Both the position numbers and the translations under genes were made by a program. Positions 1 through 10,112 of a stretch of 64,000 nucleotides of DNA are shown in pieces (positions within the stretch are counted from its first letter, which is position 1; each line of letters starts with the position of its first letter). The DNA is from Gentiana macrophylla. Its lineage: Eukaryota > Streptophyta > Magnoliopsida > Gentianales > Gentianaceae. The notes beneath the pieces were generated by a model. It searched no databases, was not told where the DNA came from, and worked only from the letters and a program-made list of their open reading frames with translations. Location of the stretch: positions 82,170,800-82,234,799 of the forward strand of contig CM047815.1 of NCBI GenBank assembly GCA_026214975.1, read 5' to 3'.

Positions 1-205
1 TTATTCAATTTCATTTGACAATGCACTAAAATTATCTAATGTGACATGATTCTAATGAACCTTGGACTACAACTGTTACTGTTATTGTATTGTTATTGTT
101 ACTTTGATTGTGATGTGTTGTTGTAATTGAATGTGATACCATGATTGAAGGTTTTACTATGATTGTGAGATGTTTACTGTAAACGCTGCGATTTATTTAA
201 TTCAG

Positions 206-484
206 ATTTCAAAAACTACATCGAAAGGGTATCATATGAGATATCAAAGTGAAGAGGAAAAAAATATGAATTTTGGTGATTTTTTTTATGATCGGATATT
301 TAAATCAAAAGTTACGGTTGTTTATAAAAAAAATGTTTCGATTAATGCAAATGTTATTTCGGATTTCAAAACATACGTCAAAAGAGTATGAAATGAGATA
401 TCAAAATAAAGAGGACAAAGAATATGATTTATGGTGAAAGAATTCTGATGGTCAGAATTCTAAATCAAAAGTTACGGTTGTTTA
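206..484. repeat. Imperfect tandem duplication (~157-bp period)
   Basis: The stretch 206-324 recurs at 363-484. Both copies start with ATTTCAAAA, pass through GAGATATCAAA and end with AATCAAAAGTTACGGTTG. Spacing is about 157 bp and the copies differ by scattered substitutions and small indels. No coding potential is convincing. Bases 1-205 hold nothing I can recognise. Confidence 0.6.
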
Positions 485-1009
485 AAAATAAAAAAATAAA
501 AAAGGAGCAGTCAACAACGAAAGAAAAAAATTAAAAAGAAGAAAGAAAGCAGCGACGATGTATGAGAAGAAAGAACAACGCTGGAGCATTTATTTTAATA
601 CATAAGGGTATATTTGTCCGATGAATTATTTTGTCTTTATTGTAATTTTTCAAATTGTGTATCCTATCTATTTATTTTTTATTAAAAAGTGGATTTCAAC
701 CTCTTCACCCTACTAAATAGGAAAGGCATTTCAAAACATCTTAAACAACAACTTCGTAATCCCCAGGAAGATCACCCTATTTGTTCAGCAAGTCCACCGA
801 AATTTTGCAGTCTGAGAAAAGAATTACATTTAGCCATACACGCTGACGGCCACTATACATTCCTACTAAAAGCATCAATCTCATCAACAAAGGGAGAAGA
901 ACTGCAAAGTGGAGCTTCACACTGGTGTTTCGATGAAATCGATTGTACTAGATTTTGAAACATTTTTTTCAGAAAATTAGAAAAAATGACACATTATTCG
1001 ATTATTTTT
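485..1009. other. Non-coding stretch; includes inverted copy of unit arm sequence
   Basis: No gene is supported; the open frame at 689-958 has no recognisable motif. Bases 880-958 are the reverse complement of 23690-23775, the outer edge of the right inverted arm of the composite unit (shared words GGGAGAAGAACT and TTTCGATGAA). The composite-repeat family therefore reaches upstream of unit 1. Confidence 0.5.
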
Positions 1010-1129
1010 AGGGGGAAGGGGCTAGAAGGACAAAAAAAATGATAAATGGGTCCAGAAGGACAAATTTCAAAATCAGAGATTAATAAGGACAAATTGCTAA
1101 TATAGTGACAAAAATGCCATTTTATAATT

Positions 1130-1545
1130 TTAATAGTAACAGCCAAAGAAGAAGTAGTAACAACCCATAAAATATCATAACATCCAATGAGAAATAGTTA
1201 CAGCCTAAAAACAGGTAGTACAGCCTCGAAAAAAATCGTAACACCCAATGAAAAAGAAGTAACCTAAAAACAGTAGTATGATGATCTTAAAACAAGTAAT
1301 AACAAAACAGTAAAATATAGTAATGTAACCTAATAAACAAGTTGTAACCGTCCCGTAAAATGTCGTAACATCCTAAAAACAAGTAGTAACAGCCCGTAAA
1401 ATTACTAGTTACAACCCATAAAATATAGTAACGGCCTATAAACAAGTAGTAACAGCCCGTAAAATTAATAAAGTACATCAAAAATTGTAGTAACGTTACA
1501 AAATTAATAGTAACAACTGTAAACCCAAAACTTTTTTCAAAAAAA
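1130..1545 (-). repeat. GTTAC-motif array, inverted
   Basis: Degenerate short tandem repeats of about 20-27 bp built on GTAAC (GTTAC on the minus strand), separated by AAAACAAGTAGTAACAGCC-like spacers. The same array lies in the other orientation at 25590-25920, 32080-32420 and 54330-54660. It is non-coding; its role in the element is unknown. Confidence 0.65.
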
Positions 1546-1677
1546 AAAAAAAAAAAGAACAGCCTGCTTCTCTTCTCCAAAAACAGCCTGAGCTCGAATC
1601 CCTTGAACGATTCTTGAATCATCTCCTTGAATCAACAAATAATTGAACATAAATGGAATCAACAAATAAGAATAGAG

Positions 1678-1965
1678 ATGAACACCGGCGGCAGCAGCAG
1701 TAGAAAGGATTCCGACCACCACCAATCGTCACCACCAATCAATTCTGGCCCCAGGACGATTCTGGGGCAAAGCTTCCATGGCCCCAATCATCACGCCGCC
1801 GCCGCCGCCGCATTCTCTCTACCGCCCCAGGCCTCCACTCTTTCCGGTCTCCTCCCGTTTCTCCTAATCGTCCGGCAAGACTCCTGGTTGCTCAAAATTG
1901 CATATCTATTCTTACCAAAAAGCAGATTAGTCACGAGGTCAAGAGAAGGGGACAGGGAGGCATAA
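1678..1965 (+). pseudogene. Captured host-gene-like fragment
   Basis: From the ATG at 1678 an open frame of 95 codons begins MNTGGSSSRKD and includes a run of six alanines encoded by a (GCC)n tract at 1795-1810. The stretch is clearly GC-richer than its surroundings and resembles the low-complexity amino-terminus of a plant nuclear gene. It lies inside a MULE-like element, which fits transduplication. The downstream part loses this character and ends at a stop. I do not recognise the family. A minus-strand frame (1791-2030) overlaps it, so the strand is uncertain. Confidence 0.3.
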
Positions 1966-2239
1966 AATCTGCAAACGATTTGCAGAGAAACAGTGGGGTA
2001 ATTTAGTGCAGCATCCGGTATTGATTGCAATCGGATTTTTAAGAGGGATGTTTCATAGATTTAGAGAAGAGAAAATTAGAGAATGAGGCTGCCATTTCTT
2101 TTGCAAAGGAGCCCAGCCGAATTAGGGAAAGAGATAAGAATTAGAAAAATGGTATATTAGTAAGGTTATGTATGTTTTGTCCTGATTAATTAGCAATGTC
2201 CTTGCATCATGATTTTTGTATTAATTTGTCCTTCCCGAC

Positions 2240-2345
2240 AAAAACCTATTATTTTTAAATAACAGGACACTCAAATATTTTTAATAGGGAGAAAAACAAC
2301 TTCTTTAAAGGTTAAAGGACAAAAAAAATTACACGTACGCTGCTA
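2240..2345. repeat. Fragment related to the MULE MITE family
   Basis: Contains AATAACAGGACA and AATAGGGAGAA in the same order and spacing as in the MITEs at 27001-27404 and 50143-50544. It looks like a decayed or partial copy; ends are not defined. Confidence 0.4.
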
Positions 2346-2910
2346 GCTGATGTTCGCTGCTCCTATTTTTTTTTTCTCTTTCCTCTTCTATTTTCAAATA
2401 CTCATATCTTTTGATCTAGATCTCCACAGGTGATTAAAATTTCACTGAATTTTTCATTTTTTCATGCCCTTCGTTTTGAGACTTTGTTTGATGTAATTAC
2501 ATCGTTTTTAGTGAGATGCATTGTCGAAATTCACTCGGTCAATTTCGTCAGTGAATCCCGAAAAACAATGAATTTTGGCAGTAAATTTCGAATAATAGTG
2601 AATATCGACAATGGATTTTCGAAAAATTACATTGGAATATGGTGGGTGTGGTTTCAAAATAAAGAGCATGAATAAATAAAAATTTTGGTGAAAGAATTCT
2701 CAAGTTTGGAGTTCTAGATCGAGAGATATAAGTGTTTAAAATATATGGATGAGAAAGGAAGTGTGTTGCTTTATTTTTTTTTATTTTTTTTTTTGAAAGA
2801 AAAAATGTCTATCATTTAAATAATAAAAAAATTGTCTTTTATGCATAAGTTTTTTTTTGTCCAATTCACTAATTGAATAAAATATTTTCGTCCTACTCCC
2901 AAATTCTCTC
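2346..2910 (+). repeat. Tail of a composite unit preceding unit 1
   Basis: This matches 23780-24165, 30980-31355 and 53225-53605 in the same orientation: the TTTTGATGTAGATCTCC-like block, the ACATCGTTTT block, degenerate GTGAATTTCGA motifs and GGATGAGAAAGGAAGT. Unlike units 1-3 it lacks the ~1.2-kb MULE-like segment before the next unit and so keeps that site close to empty. No gene. Confidence 0.55.
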
Positions 2911-2965
2911 ATACATGAAATGACATGGGAAGCCATCTGACAGCATTTTTACTAGTATTATAGTA

Positions 2966-3213
2966 CTCCCTCCATCCTACAATATAATGCATTTTGGTCA
3001 TTTCACACAGTTTAAGAAAACCTAATAAATAAATTACTTTTTAATATTGCAATGTGAAATATTGTATTGTTTTCTGGGACCGACTAATAATATTACATTG
3101 TTTAGTGTGAAAGTGAAAACAATGCATTTAATATTGTACAGGAATGTGAGAAGGACTTATTTTGAGACCCCATAAAAAAAATCAAAAAAACTTATATTGC
3201 GGGACGGAGGGAG
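2966..3213. mobile_element. Stowaway-type MITE (Tc1/mariner)
   Basis: The element is 248 bp, starts CTCCCTCCATCC and ends GGGACGGAGGGAG, which are matching inverted termini, and is flanked by TA at 2964-2965 and 3214-3215. The empty site with a single TA is present in the other units (near 26200 and 48450, in AGTATGTATTTTCAATTAG). It has no coding capacity and would depend on a mariner-type transposase in trans. Confidence 0.92.
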
Positions 3214-3304
3214 TACGTTTTTTCAATTAGGAACAATATGATGTTTTGTTTACATTACGATGACATGTTTCTACTATTAATGTACTTGGTCCATCTCATT
3301 TTTT

Positions 3305-3546
3305 GAGGCCAGAGGCCAGAATGATAAAATAAGATACAAAATGGGGAAAAAGGACAAGAAAAAAAAATAATGGTTGAGAAGGACAAAAACGCACCTGTTA
3401 CTACATGTGTTACTACATGTGATTGTAGCAACATGTAGTACCACATGTAGTAACATGCGCGTTTTTGTCCTTCTCAACCACTATCTTTTTTTCTTGTCAT
3501 TTTTCCTCATTTTAGATCAAAAACAGTCCTTCACAACCTTTAACCT
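3305..3546. mobile_element. Foldback MULE-type MITE
   Basis: A 242-bp near-palindrome: the two halves are inverted copies over about 110 bp, with the GTTGAGAAGGACAAAAACGC block repeated inverted near the centre. Direct 9-bp repeats TCATTTTTT flank it (3296-3304 and 3547-3555), the length expected of Mutator-like elements. Units 2 and 3 have the empty site near 26290 and 48540. The symmetry makes near-identical mirror reading frames on both strands, which are not genes. Confidence 0.85.
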
Positions 3547-3625
3547 TCATTTTTTTTACTCGGTCAACAACTAAATTTTTATATGATTAGAAAATCATTT
3601 CATCCCTAGTGATGATAAATTTGTA

Positions 3626-3936
3626 CTCTCTTCGTTTTTTTTTATTTGTCACATTTCAGAATTTGTTATGTTTTTATATATCTGTCATTTTACTTTTCTA
3701 ATGCATCATTTATTATTTTTTTTCTTCTTTACCAACAAAGTATTTACATCTCCAATAAAAAAATACATTTCCAATACTAAAACTCTAAAAGTCAATTTAA
3801 CTCACTATTACCCATGCATATAGTCCAAAAAAACAAAGAACAACTTAGTCATTTTATACTATATTTTAGACATATTAATTACTTTCTTTATCTGTGTGAC
3901 TCTTCTCTCCGCGACAGATAAAAAGACAATGAAAAG
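3626..3936. mobile_element. Old Stowaway-like MITE shared by all units
   Basis: Begins after TA (3624-3625) with CTCTCTTCGTTT and ends before TA (3937-3938). The corresponding end in unit 3 (GGTGGGAG at 49294-49301) gives clearer inverted termini. Homologues span 26371-27458 in unit 2 and 48615-49301 in unit 3, enlarged there by a 205-bp duplication and, in unit 2, by a nested MITE. Its presence at the same place in every unit means it predates the array. Termini are decayed. Confidence 0.5.
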
Positions 3937-4075
3937 TATCGGTTATGTCGATACCTAATTTTACTAATTCATTTTAATAAATACATGGGGTTTTACGTAA
4001 GATTTTTATAGACCACAAAGAGTTTGAAATATTTCTTTACTTAGAAGGACTTGAGCATGAGGCAAGGATCCATGC

Positions 4076-4641
4076 TGACGATACAGGGTTTCACCCCTCC
4101 ACGTGTCGTCTATCGATTGGTCCTAGAATAATATTGTGGATAAAAACCAAGGCATTCATGTCGACGCCCAGACTCGGGCTACGACTAATCACATTTGAGC
4201 AGTGTGGGACGATGAGTCCGCAAGGACAGAGTCCGCACCAACTAGCAGTCTAGGACAATGAGTCCCAGAGTCGAGTACCGCAGGTCGGCGATATCGACAT
4301 CGAGGACAGAGTCCGCACCAGCTGTCCAGGCCCATTAACAGCGATGACTTGGGCAAGGGTTAAGGCCCATTAAAGGGTAAATATGACAATAACATAAGCC
4401 GACTTAATATTAGGGTTAGGGCATGTGTTGTCATTATAAATACCTCACTTCAGGAACTACGTAAGACTTGATTCCTGTAACCGAACAGGATACGCGGGCA
4501 ATCTAAGGTATATTCTTAGACTCAGCCGCAATCACCAAACAACAACACCTCACTCTTTAGGCATTAGGGTTTTTGTGTGTGTTCATCACTAGATTCCATT
4601 AGGGCCCGGATAATCAAAGGTGACATTATCCGTCATCGTCA
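4076..4641 (+). repeat. Tat element 5' LTR
   Basis: A 566-bp LTR beginning TGACGATACA and ending CGTCATCGTCA. It contains the telomere-like word TAGGGTTAGGG near 4411, a TATA box at 4435, and internal direct repeats of GAGTCCGCACCA (about 4230 and 4308). The partner LTR is 19476-20040. Confidence 0.93.
4435..4442 (+). promoter_or_regulatory. TATA box of Tat 5' LTR
   Basis: TATAAATA lies about 200 bp before the LTR end, the normal position for the U3/R border. It is conserved in the 3' LTR at 19835-19842. Transcription would start roughly 30 bp downstream. Confidence 0.7.
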
Positions 4642-4642
4642 T

Positions 4643-4660
4643 TGGCGCTAGAAGGAGGGC
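4643..4660 (+). promoter_or_regulatory. Primer-binding site of the Tat element
   Basis: TGGCGCTAGAAGGAGGGC starts one base after the LTR end. It begins with TGG, the complement of a tRNA CCA end, as required for minus-strand priming. It is not the tRNA-Asp-type site used by the Athila-like elements here; I could not assign the tRNA. Confidence 0.7.
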
Positions 4661-4686
4661 CTTCTACTGTTGAATACACCAAGATC

Positions 4687-6135
4687 ATGATACCTCCCAG
4701 GAAAACAGCATCCAAAGCTGCAGATCAAAGCTCACAGATCAATGAGCAGTTAGATCTCGAGATGCAAGGGGGAAAAGATCCAGTCTTGGACCCCGCCCGG
4801 GAAGTCCTCCAACAAGAAAAGCAAGGTCTTGCTCCAAAACACCGAGCGCTTGTGGATCAATTAGCAGGGGCGGACCTGGAATTAATGTCCAGGATCATAG
4901 CAGAGGCGGTTATGGCGCAAAAACAAGCAGCCGGCGCCCAGAAAGACGCCGCAGCAGCCGGTGGCCAAAAAGACGCCGCGGTAGACGGTGGCCAGAAAGA
5001 TGCCGCTGTAGATAAGCCTAAGCAAGCTCCAAGAGACGAAGTCAGTGCGTCCTCTAGCTCTGTAGAGAGAAAGAGGCGTGAGATCCAACAGAAGCATCAT
5101 AAAATGGATGAAGACAGTGTCAGGGAGGAGCTGGATGTTATTTTGGGGAAAAAACAGGTTTCGCTATGGTTGGAATCCCCTTTAACGAAAGAGATCGAGA
5201 GTTTTCCTAAACCCAAGGGGTTTAAGATACTGAAGACAGAACCCTACGATGGTACCACCGACCCAGAGGACAATCTACATAGGTATCTGTCTTAGATGAG
5301 GTTGGATGGTGCACCCGATGCGATGCGATGTCGGGCGTTTGAGACGCTCCTCATAGGTCGAGCCAGGGAATGGTTCACCAAGCTACGACCCGGATCGATC
5401 TCCAGCTTTGCCATGCTAGGCCGCAAGTTCCGGGATGCGTTCATCATCAACAAGAAGTTTCACTTAAGCGCCACGCACCTCATGAACATGAGGCAACAAA
5501 AGGACGAAGCAGTGCTAGACTATCTGAAGAGGTTTAATCTCGAGGCCATGCAGGTCAAAGATGCAGATGACTGACTTCTAATCACATCGTTCGTGGGGGG
5601 ACTGCGTAATACGAAGTTATATATGAAGTTGAGCAGAGATGTCCCCCATACCATGGACGAGTGTGTTAACGTGGTGCATAGATTCTGCCAAGGGGAAGAG
5701 GCAGTGCGTAGGCATACCCTGTCCGACTGGATGGATTCGAAGAAGGACAATCGAGGTCCGAACAAGAATCAATCCAGGAGACAGGATGTCGAGAGTAAAC
5801 CTTCGGTATAGGACCGTATATAGACACCCGCCTCAGACCGAGGGGGAAAGAAGGGACCCACACGTGACAAATATTTCATCCCGCTTAATCGGTCTCGAGC
5901 CGAGGTGCTATCGATCATGCTCTCGAAAAACATAGCAAGAAGACCGCCACCGTTGAAGAAACCTCGAGAGAAGAGGAACTCGAGCAAGTATTGCGAGTTT
6001 CATGAAGACATAGGTCACACAACAGAGGATTGTCATGACCTGAAAAAAGACATCGACGTCTGCATCCAGGAAGGGAAGCTAGATGAAGTAGTCGATAGAT
6101 CTCGGTGTGATGGGCCCAGGGGGTGGAGAATATAA
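4687..6135 (+). pseudogene. gag: Tat gag polyprotein, disrupted
   Basis: Gag forms the particle that packages element RNA. The first ATG is at 4687 (MIPPRKTAS); an earlier TTG-led frame overlaps the primer site and is not used. The amino-terminal part has three copies of a GGQKDAA-like repeat (about 4927-5015). The conserved gag core follows from about 5160 to 5700 (AREWFTKLRPGSI, KRFNLEAMQVKDADD). A zinc knuckle of C-X2-H-X4-H-X4-C type (C at 5992, last C at 6031) marks the nucleocapsid. The frame is interrupted by stops at 5293 (TAG), 5572 (TGA) and 5809 (TAG); the reading frame otherwise continues in phase. It runs into protease with a shift near 6107. Confidence 0.88.
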
Positions 6136-6951
6136 AAGGAAAAACTCCGATCAAGATAGTGGTCGAGGCCGAGACACTCAAAAACGGAGGAATCGATCTC
6201 CAGGTCGGGATGGAAATAACAGAGACAACATTGGTTGTGACAGATATGACGATAACCGACCAAATAGCTATGTTAATACGATCTTTAGGCCTGGAGAGAG
6301 TGACAAGGATCAAGCTAGTCGAGAGCCAGCTGATAGCTCGAGAGAACGTAAGCAGCTCAGATTCGGGACGGAAGTCGGGTACGGACCCCGAGATGATATC
6401 CCCAAATCTAGGAGTCATAGTGAAGGATTGGTTATCGAGGTTGTGATTAGTCGAGCCCGTGTATCGAGAGTCTGCATTGATAATGGTAGCGCAGTAAACA
6501 TCTTATATTACTCGGATTTTCAGGCGATGAAGTTAAAAGAGAAAGATCTGGCTCCTATAAGATCTCCTTTATTTGGGTTTACAGGGCAGCAGTTCATCCC
6601 ATGGGCTCGATAAAGTTACTCACAACAGTTGGGGATGGCTAGAAAGGAAGGACTCTTTAGTTGAGCTATGTAGTGGTCAAAGCTACCTCTGCTTATAATG
6701 TCATTTTAGGTCGACCCGTGCTCTTCGACCTGCGCGCTATCATTTCAACGTTCCATAACAGCATGAAATTTTCAACCAGGAACGGTTCCCACGAGGTAAA
6801 TGGAGATGTTGAAGTCGTACGGATTTGTAACTCCGTTGTCATGAATGGAAAGATGGCAGTACAACAAATCTTAGTCGAGGAACTGATTCCAGAGGAAGAA
6901 GAAGAGAAAATTTGGGTCTCTAGTGATGTAGTCGAAAATGTCCGACTCTAG
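6107..6951 (+). pseudogene. Tat aspartic protease region, disrupted
   Basis: The protease that matures Gag-Pol. A basic linker (6107-6420) is followed by the active-site region IDNGSAVNILYYSDF, with D-N-G at 6479-6487. D-N-G instead of D-T/S-G is, to my knowledge, common in this lineage and is not by itself inactivating. The conserved VVKATSAYNVILGRPVL segment follows at about 6670-6720. The 6107-6613 part is in a different frame from gag and RT, with compensating shifts near 6107 and 6598, and has a stop at 6613. A further stop lies at 6949. Confidence 0.82.
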
Positions 6952-8403
6952 GAAGGAGAAGACGACCAGTGTGTGCAAATCAGGATTTGGATCCCAGCTA
7001 AAGAGAAACAGTCGCTGATTGAGTTGTTGACCGAGTTCCGAGATGTCTTCGCCTGGAAGGCTACCGACATGCCAGGGCTGTCTACAGACATCACGGTCCA
7101 TAAGCTCGAAATAGACCAGGCTAAGAAGCCAGTCAAGCAAAAGAAGAGAAACTTTGCGTCCGATCGACTTGAAGCCATAGAATCGGAAGTCGGTAAGCTA
7201 TTGTCGGCCCAGATTGTGTGAGAAGTGTTCTATCCAGAGTGGCTAGCCAACCCGGTATTGGTCAAGAAACTCGATGGTAGTTGGCGTATGTGCGTAGACT
7301 TCACTGACTTGAACAAAGCATGCCCGAAAGACTCATACCCATTGCCAAAAATCGACAGGTTAGTAGATTCCACCATCAATTTCGAATTGTTTGGTTTCCT
7401 AGACGCGTATAAGGGATACCATCAGATTTTGATGGACCCCCGAGACGCAGAAAAAACGGCCTTTATCACGGAATTCGGCACTTTCTGCTATGTAACCATG
7501 CCCTTCGGTCTGAAATATGCTGGGGCTACATATCAGAGAGCAGTCAACAAGATCTTTGCTAAACAAATAGGCAGATGCATGGAAGTATATGTAGACGACT
7601 TGCTCATCAAGAGTCGGTCTATGAAACAATACTTGGAAGACGCTCGAGAGGTGATTAAAGTGTTGAGGGAAACGCAGATGAGACTGAATCCGAAGAAGTG
7701 CACCTTTGGGGTCAGGTCGGGTAAGTTCTTGGGATATATGACTTCGAAAGATGGGATTCGGGCGAACCCGGATAAAATTGATACTTTGAAGAACATGCCA
7801 CCCCCTCAAAATACAAATGAAGTGCAAAGGCTTACCGGTCGGATGGCTACTCTCAACAGATTCTTATCGAGATCCGCACAGCGTGCACTACCATTTTTCA
7901 AGATTCTCCGCAAGGCCAGTCCTTTTCATTGGGATGATGAATGCCAGACAGCCTTCGAGGAGTTGAAAGCTTATCTATCAGAATTACCCACACTCACTTC
8001 GCCTCGAGAAGCAGAGAGGTTGTTAGTTTACCTGGCGGTATGCGAGGAAGTAGTGAGTGCGGTCCTAGTTCGAGAAGGGGTACATGGCCAGGTGCCTATC
8101 TATTTTTCCAGTAAAGTATTACATGGCCCCGAGGTCCGGTACTCACCAGCTAAGAAGCTAGCATTATGCCTTGTTCATGCCTCAAGAAAGCTGAGGCCTT
8201 ATTTCCAAGCCCATCCTATTGTGGTAGTCACTGACCAACCACTGAAGCAGATCTTGGCGAAGCCCGACACATCGGGGCGACTGGTGAAATGGGTAGTAGA
8301 GATGGCACAGTATGATATCGAGTTTGTTCCTCGAACCGCAATTAAGGCTCAGGCCTTGGGAGATTTCTTAGCTGAAGGGATTTCCATCCAACTCGATCAA
8401 TAG
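6952..8403 (+). pseudogene. pol: Tat reverse transcriptase and first RNase H, disrupted
   Basis: This part copies element RNA to DNA and degrades the RNA strand. RT motifs appear in order: YPEWLANPVLVKKLDG, DFTDLNKACPKD, DAYKGYHQILM, the catalytic YVDD (7588-7599) and LNPKKCTFGV. The connected gypsy-type RNase H starts about 7920 (FHWDDECQTAFEELK) and runs to about 8390, with VVTDQPLKQIL. The frame is the same as gag. Stops interrupt at 7219 (TGA, a likely CGA change) and 8401 (TAG). The catalytic residues visible are intact, so the loss of function comes from stops and shifts. Confidence 0.93.
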
Positions 8404-8853
8404 AAGTTGAGTCCGGGGGAAAAATGGACCCTCCAAGTAGATGGAGCCTCGAACAAGGAAGGGGCAGGAGCAGGTCTCCTTCTGGTCAGCCCAAAAGGTG
8501 AGGAGTTCCCATACGCCCTTCGGTTTGATTTCAAAGCAACGAACAACGAGGCCGTGCATGAAGCTATGATCACAGGTCTGAAACTTGCTCTGAATCTAGG
8601 TGTCGAGGATGTGTTAGTTTACAGTGACTCACAGTTGATAGTAAATCATGTTAAAGGGGAGTATGAGGCTAAAGAGGAAACCATAAGGAACTATCTAGCA
8701 GTGGTGCAAGGCCTTATACCCAAATTCAAGAAAGTTCAGTTCGAGCAGATTCCCCAAAGTCAGAATAAGAGGGTCGATGCACTCTCAAAACTCGCATCGA
8801 GTTTCGTCTCGAGTAAGAAGGTTCTGGTCGAGCTATTGATGACGAAGCTATAA
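8404..8853 (+). pseudogene. Second (archaeal-type) RNase H of the Tat element
   Basis: A separate RNase H domain follows the RT-RNase H. The acidic catalytic positions are recognisable: VDGASN (D at 8440-8442), the NNEAVHEAM glutamate, YSDSQL (D at 8626-8628) and VDALSKLA near the end. Acquisition of this second domain is a known feature of Tat-lineage elements. It is open for about 148 codons, preceded by an in-frame stop at 8401 and ended by a stop at 8851, after which the frame shifts into integrase. Confidence 0.88.
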
Positions 8854-8874
8854 AGATTCCGAGGCCCAGCCGAT

Positions 8875-10112
8875 CACTCAGCAGGCCACATGGATGGATT
8901 CGATTGCCCTCTACCTCAAGGACGGAATTCTCCCGTCCGATAAGATACAATCAAGGAAATTTCGACTTCAATCAGCACCTTACGCATTTTTTTACGGTGT
9001 CCTATATCGAAAGTCTTTTGTGAGCCTGTGGTTGAGGTGTGTTTCCGAAGCTGAAGGTGAATATCTACTGGAAGAAATCCACAGATGAGCTTGTGGGAAT
9101 CATTGTGGGGCCAGGATGTTGGCTCGAAGGTTCAAGTTAGCTGGTTATTTTTGGCCGTCGATGCAACGAGATGCGAACAATCTTGTTCAGAGATGCAAGC
9201 CTTGTCAGATCCATGACAACATTTACCATCAACAAGCCCAGGAAATGAATGTCATCTCGTCAGCCTGGCCTTTCGACCAGTGGGGAGTCGATATAGTTGG
9301 ACCTCTACCCTGAGCCCTAGGAAATCTCAAATATGTTGTCGTTGCTGTTGATTACTTCACCAAATGGGTAGAAGCCAAGGCTTTGCCCGACATCCGAGTT
9401 GCAACCATCAAATAATTCTTGTGGGTCGACATTTTATGCAGGTACGACATTTCAAAGGCTTTGATCACAGATAATGGTACCCAGTTCGAAGACCGAAGAG
9501 TTAGAGAATGGTGCAATAAGTATCATATCAGTTAGCACTTCACCTCGGTGGCACACCCACAGGCAAACGGTCAGGTCGAACAGACGAATGGACGGATCAA
9601 GCTGGGGTTGAAAAGAGGCTAGAGGAAGAAGGTTGAGATTGGGCAGTACAACTTTCGAGCATCCTATGGTCTTGTAGGATAGCTCCTAATTCCTCGACAG
9701 GAGAAACTTCTTTCTCTCAGGTATATGGGTGTGAAGCGGTGATACCCGCCGAGATTGGTGTTCCTTCTCCTCGAGTTCTGGCCTATAATGTTGAAACAAA
9801 CGATCCCGAGATCCGGCATGAAAAAGACGACGTCGAGGAATGAAGAGAGATTGCCTCAGCCAGAATGGCAAGGTACAAGCAGAAGATTACAACTCGAGGG
9901 TTAAGCACATGTATTTTAAAGTCGGAGATCTAGTTCTCAGAAAGAACGAAGCAAGTCGGCAAGAAGCGATTGGGAAGTTGACCCCGAATTGGGAAGGCCC
10001 ATATCAGATTCTGAAGGTTCACCCCAAAGGGTCTTATCAACTTGGGTGTGTAGATGGAACCACGGTTCCTCGACAATGGCACACCAACAACCTGAGGAAG
10101 TACTACGTTTGA
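8875..10112 (+). pseudogene. Tat integrase, disrupted
   Basis: Integrase inserts the cDNA into the genome. The zinc-binding HHCC part lies at about 9075-9220 (IHR, CGNHCGARML, CKPCQ). The catalytic triad is visible: D at 9290-9292 in VDIVG, D at 9470-9472 in ITDNGTQF, and E at 9578-9580 in GQVEQTNGR, with 35 residues between the second D and E. The carboxy-terminal part has FKVGDLVLRKNE and NWEGPYQI and ends NLRKYYV at 10112. Stops occur at 9086, 9311, 9413, 9533 and 9620, and another frame change lies before 9700. Most stops look like C-to-T changes of CGA, CAG or CAA. Confidence 0.9.

Larger units (their letters stand above)
1010..2235 (-). mobile_element. MULE-like element carrying a gene fragment (Pack-MULE-like)
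   Basis: The ends are imperfect inverted repeats rich in AGGACAAA words: GGGGAAGG...AGAAGGACAAA at the left and, on the opposite strand, GGGAAGGACAAA at the right. Inside are an inverted GTTAC-motif array (1130-1545) and a GC-rich gene-like piece (1560-2060). The reverse complement of 1040-1600 matches the 3' half of the related segments in units 1-3 (for example 54200-54740), including the shared GCAGGCT-T(n) stretch before the array. The gene-like parts differ, so one mobile frame seems to carry different cargo. Ends and target duplication are not resolved exactly. Confidence 0.5.

Noticed and set aside
689..958. 89-codon frame near the window start as a gene
   Set aside because: No motif, no start context, and its 3' part is repeat sequence shared in inverted form with 23690-23775.
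3255..3574. Two overlapping open frames on opposite strands encoding similar peptides
   Set aside because: They are mirror readings of the foldback MITE; the similarity comes from the palindrome, not from coding.
4411..4422. Telomere-like TAGGGTTAGGG in the Tat LTR as an interstitial telomere
   Set aside because: Less than two repeats; more likely a promoter telo-box or chance.
5593..6446. Several overlapping + and - frames across the Tat gag-protease junction
   Set aside because: Only the frame continuing gag and the shifted frame with the DNG protease motif match the family; the rest are shadows.
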